From Parietaria judaica (taxonomy: Eukaryota; Streptophyta; Magnoliopsida; Rosales; Urticaceae), in assembly GCA_954871525.1 (NCBI GenBank), contig OX940864.1, positions 5,264,001-5,328,000 of the forward strand: 64,000 nt of DNA. The letters are read 5' to 3'. The notes under the pieces are model-generated. The model was not told the DNA's origin. It did not search any database and worked only from the letters and a program-made list of their open reading frames with translations. Positions 60,201 to 64,000 of this stretch are shown here, in pieces. The position numbers were made by a program, and so were the translations under genes. Position 1 is the first letter of the stretch. Every line of letters begins with the position of its first letter.

Positions 60201-63200
60201 ACATTTTTTACAACCTTAAATTTCGAACCAATTGAAAAAATAATGATTTTAATGCTTATACATTGGAATTTGAATATAACAAGAGTTCTTATGCAAAAAT
60301 ATGCAAGGATTAAATTGTTGACGAGAAATGCCATAGGAAATGCTAGCATTTCTTATAGCATTTCTTTATTTTACATTTTTTACGACCTAAAAGTTCGAAT
60401 CAATTGAAAAAATAATGATTTTAGGGCTTATACATTAGAATTTGAATATAACACGAGTTATCATGCAAAAATATGCAAGGATTAAATTGTTGACGAGAAA
60501 TGCTATAGGAAATGCTATAGCATTTCTTATAGCATTTCTTTATTTTAAATTTTTTACAACCTTAAATTTCGAACCAATTGAAAAAATAATGATTTTAGGG
60601 CTTATACATTGGAATTTGAATATAACAAGAGTTCTCATGCAAAAATATGCAAGGATTAAATTGTTGACGAGAAATGCGATAGGAAATGCTATAGAATTTC
60701 CTATAGAACTTCTTTATTTTACATTTTTTACAACCTTAAATTTCGAACCAATTAAAAAAATAATGATTTAAGGGCTTATACATTGGAATTTGAATATAAC
60801 AAGAGTTCTCATGCAAAAATATGCAAGGATTAAATTGTTGACGTTAAATTCCATAGGAAATGCTAGCATATCTTTATTTTACATTGTTTACGACCTAAAA
60901 GTCGAACCAATTGAAAAAATAATGATTTTAGGGCTTGTACATTGGAATTTGAATATAACAAGAGTTCTCATGCAAAATTATGCAAGGATTAAATTGTTGA
61001 CGAGAAATGCCATACGAAATGCTATAGAATTTCCTATAGCATTTCTTTATTTTACATTTTTTACAACCTTAAATTTTGAACCAATTAAAAAAATAATGAT
61101 TTTAGGGCTTATACATTGGAATTTGAATATAACAAGAGTTCTCATGCAAAAATATGCAAGGATTAAATTGTTGACGAGAAATGCCATAGGAAATGCTAGC
61201 ATTTCCTAAAGCATTTCTTTATTTTACATTGTTTACGACCTAAAAGTTCGAATCAATTGAAAAAATAATGATTTTAGGGCTTATACATTAGAATTTGAAT
61301 ATAACAAGAGTTATCATGCAAAAATATGCAAGTATTAAATTATTGACGAGAAATGCTATAGGAAATGCTATAGCATTTCTTATAGCATTTCTTTATTTTA
61401 CATTTTTTACAACCTTAAATTACGAACCAATTGAAAAAATAATGATTTTAGGGCTTATACTTTGGAATTTGAATATAACAAGAGTTCTCATGCAAAAATA
61501 TGCAAGGATTAAATTGTTGACGAGAAATGCCATAGGAAATGCTATAGAATTTCCTATAGAACTTCTTTATTTTACATTTTTTACAACCTTAAATTTCGAA
61601 CCAATTAAAAAAATAATGATTTAAGGGCTTATACATTGGAATTTGAATATAACAAGAGTTCTCATGCAAAAATATTCAAGGATTAAATTGTTGACGTTAA
61701 ATTCCATAGGAAATGCTATAGCATTTACTATAGCATTTCTTTATTTTACATTGTATACGACCTAAAAGTCGAACCAATTGAAAAAATAATGATTTTAGGG
61801 CTTGTACATTGGAATTTGAATATAACAAGAGTTCTCATGAAAAATTAGGCAAGGATTAAATTGTTGACAAGAAATGCCATACGAAATGCTATAGAATTTC
61901 CTATAGCATTTCTTTATTTTACATTTTTTACAACCTTAAATTTTGAACCAATTGAAAAAATAATGATTTTAGGGCTTATACATTGGAATTTGAATATAAC
62001 AAGAGTTCTCATGCAAAAATATGCAAGGATTAAATTGTTGACGAGAAATGCCATAGGAAATGCATTTCCTATAGCATTTCTTTATTTTACATTGTTTACG
62101 ACCTAAAATTTTGAATCAATTGAAAAAATAATGATTTTAGGGCTTATACATTGGAATTTGAATATAACAAGAGTTCTCATGCAAAAATAAGGAAGGATTA
62201 AATTGTTGACGAGAAATGCCATAGGAAATGCTATAAAATTTCCTATAGCATTTCTTTATTTTACATTTTTTACAACCTTAAATTTCGAACCAATTGAAAA
62301 AATAATGATTTTTGGGCTTATACATTGGAATTTTAATATTACAAGCGTTCTCATGCAAAAATATGCAAGGATTAAATTGTTGACGTTAAATTCCATAGGA
62401 TATAGCATTTCTTTATTTTACATTGTTTACGACCTAAAAGTCGAACCAATTGAAAAAATAATTATTTTAGGGCTTGTACATTGGAATTTGAATATAACAA
62501 GAGTTCTCATGCAAAATTATGCATGGATTAAATTGTTGACGAGAAATGCCATACGAAATGCTATAGAATTTTTTATAGCATTTCTTTATTTTACATTTTT
62601 TACAACCTTAAATTTTGAACCAATTGAAAAAATAATGATTTTAGGGCTTATACATTGGAATTTGAATATAACAAGAGTTCTCATGCAAATATATGCAAGG
62701 ATTAAATTGTTGACGAGAAATGCCATAGGAAATGCTAGCATTTCCTATAGCATTTCTTTATTTTACATTGTTTACGACCTAAAAGTTCGAATCAATTGAA
62801 AAAATAATGATTTTAGGGCTTATACATTAGAATTTGACTATAACAAGAGTTATCATGCAAAAATATACAAGGATTAAATTGTTGACGAGAAATGCTATAG
62901 GAAATGCTATAGCATTTCTTATAGCATTTCTTTATTTTACATTTTTTACAACCTTAAATTTCGAACCAATTGAAAAAATAATGATTTTAGGGCTTATACA
63001 TTGGAATTTGAATATATTAAGAGTTCTCATGCAAAAATATGCAAGGATTAAATTGTTGACGAGAAATGCCATACGAAATGCTATAGAATTTCCTATAGCA
63101 TTTCTTTATTTCACATTTTTTACAACCTTAAATTTTGAACCAATTGAAAAAATAATGATTTTAGGGCTTATACATTGGAATTTGAATATAACAAGAGTTC

Positions 63201-64000
63201 TCATGCAAAAATATGCAAGGATTAAATTGTTGACGAGAAATGCCATAGGAAATGCTAGCATTTCCTATAGCATTTCTTTATTTTACATTGTTTACGACCT
63301 AAAATTTTGAATCAATTGAAAAAATAATGATTTTAGGGCTTATACATTGGAATTTGAATATAACAAGAGTTCTCATGCAAAAATAAGGAAGGATTAAATT
63401 GTTGACGAGAAATGCCATAGGAAATGCTATAAAATTTCCTATAGCATTTCTTTATTTTACATTTTTTACAACCTTAAATTTCGAACCAATTGAAAAAATA
63501 ATGATTTTTGGGCTTATACATTGGAATTTTAATATTACAAGCGTTCTCATGCAAAAATATGCAAGGATTAAATTGTTGACGTTAAATTCCATAGGATATA
63601 GCATTTCTTTATTTTACATTGTTTACGACCTAAAAGTCGAACCAATTGAAAAAATAATGATTTTAGGGATTGTACATTGGAATTTGAATATAACAAGAGT
63701 TCTCATGCAAAATTATGCAAGGATTAAATTGTTGACGAGAAATGCCATACGAAATGCTATAGAATTTTTTATAGCATTTCTTTATTTTACATTTTTTACA
63801 ACCTTAAATTTTGAACCAATTGAAAAAATAATGATTTTAGGGCTTATACATTGGAATTTGAATATAACAAGAGTTCTCATGCAAAAATATGCAAGGATTA
63901 AATTGTTGACGAGAAATGCCATAGGAAATGCTAGCATTTCCTATAGCATTTCTTTATTTTACATTGTTTACGACCTAAAAGTTCTAATCAATTGAAAAAA

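Larger units (their letters stand above)
44958..64000 (-). repeat. Right arm of the giant inverted repeat, truncated by window end
   Basis: Mirror of 25200-43545. It is longer than the left arm overall because it has a third copy of an 868-bp five-monomer unit (55.1-57.3 kb), one extra monomer near 61.0 kb and a longer TA run at 46095-46137. It lacks two monomers present on the left near 31.4-31.7 kb. The true outer end lies beyond the window. Confidence 0.95.
53291..64000 (+). repeat. Right satellite array, same family, opposite orientation
   Basis: About 60 monomers of the same satellite, reverse-complemented relative to the left array, and cut by the window end. The order of monomer variants mirrors the left array from 35214 back to about 25200, so this is the second arm of an inverted duplication and not an independent array. 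Differences from the left arm are whole-monomer or HOR-unit gains and losses plus scattered substitutions. Confidence 0.95.

Noticed and set aside
53404..63995. Plus-strand open frames in the right array as genes
   Set aside because: Mirror of the left array; satellite shadows for the same reason.
25200..64000. Palindrome dismissed as a pure foldback sequencing or assembly artefact
   Set aside because: The arms differ by SNPs, different HOR copy number, private indels and an asymmetric loop. A foldback read would give equal unit numbers. It still needs read support.
1..64000. tRNA, rRNA or telomere repeats
   Set aside because: No cloverleaf with conserved boxes, rRNA-like block or TTTAGGG run was noticed. 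A covariance-model scan was not possible here.

Overview
The window is plant nuclear DNA. Evidence for this is AT-rich satellite arrays of ~171-175 bp monomers, relics of Copia and LTR retrotransposons and a Helitron-type terminus, and intron-containing remnants of a plant SOS1/NHX7-type Na+/H+ antiporter gene. Nothing prokaryotic is seen. The species cannot be named from the sequence. The monomer length, the head-to-tail order and the nested higher-order repeats (HORs) fit a pericentromeric or centromeric satellite; that location is an inference.

Layout. 1-35214 is a satellite array of about 200 monomers in one orientation. 35215-53290 is an 18 kb non-satellite island. 53291-64000 is the same satellite in the opposite orientation. 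The island and both flanking arrays form one giant inverted repeat: 25200-43545 is the reverse complement of 44958-64000, and the right arm is cut by the window edge. A 1412-bp unpaired loop (43546-44957) separates the arms. The arms are near-identical but differ by scattered SNPs, microsatellite lengths and whole-monomer copy-number changes.

Each island arm, from the satellite toward the centre, holds: a 31-bp hairpin at the array edge; a CA/TA microsatellite; a solo LTR with perfect 5-bp target-site duplications and an internal 48-bp minisatellite; a Helitron-like 3' end; a second, inverted LTR fragment; five tandem units of ~359 bp that run into a Copia RT/RNase H relic; a ~100-bp foldback element; an AT-rich block of degenerate repeats; and two gene-leader-like segments with small unassigned ORFs. 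The first antiporter exon preserved here lies at the inner end. The loop carries the following antiporter exons on the minus strand, with a frameshift and two in-frame stops. A shortened plus-strand copy faces it.

No intact protein-coding gene, tRNA, rRNA or CRISPR array was recognised. The many long open frames in the satellite arise because most monomers are multiples of three bases long and lack stops in one frame. I treat them as satellite, not genes. The main points of interest are the palindrome itself, the different HOR evolution of its two arms, the dyad-symmetric core of each monomer, the foldback hairpins at the array edges, and the antiporter pseudogene at the symmetry break.
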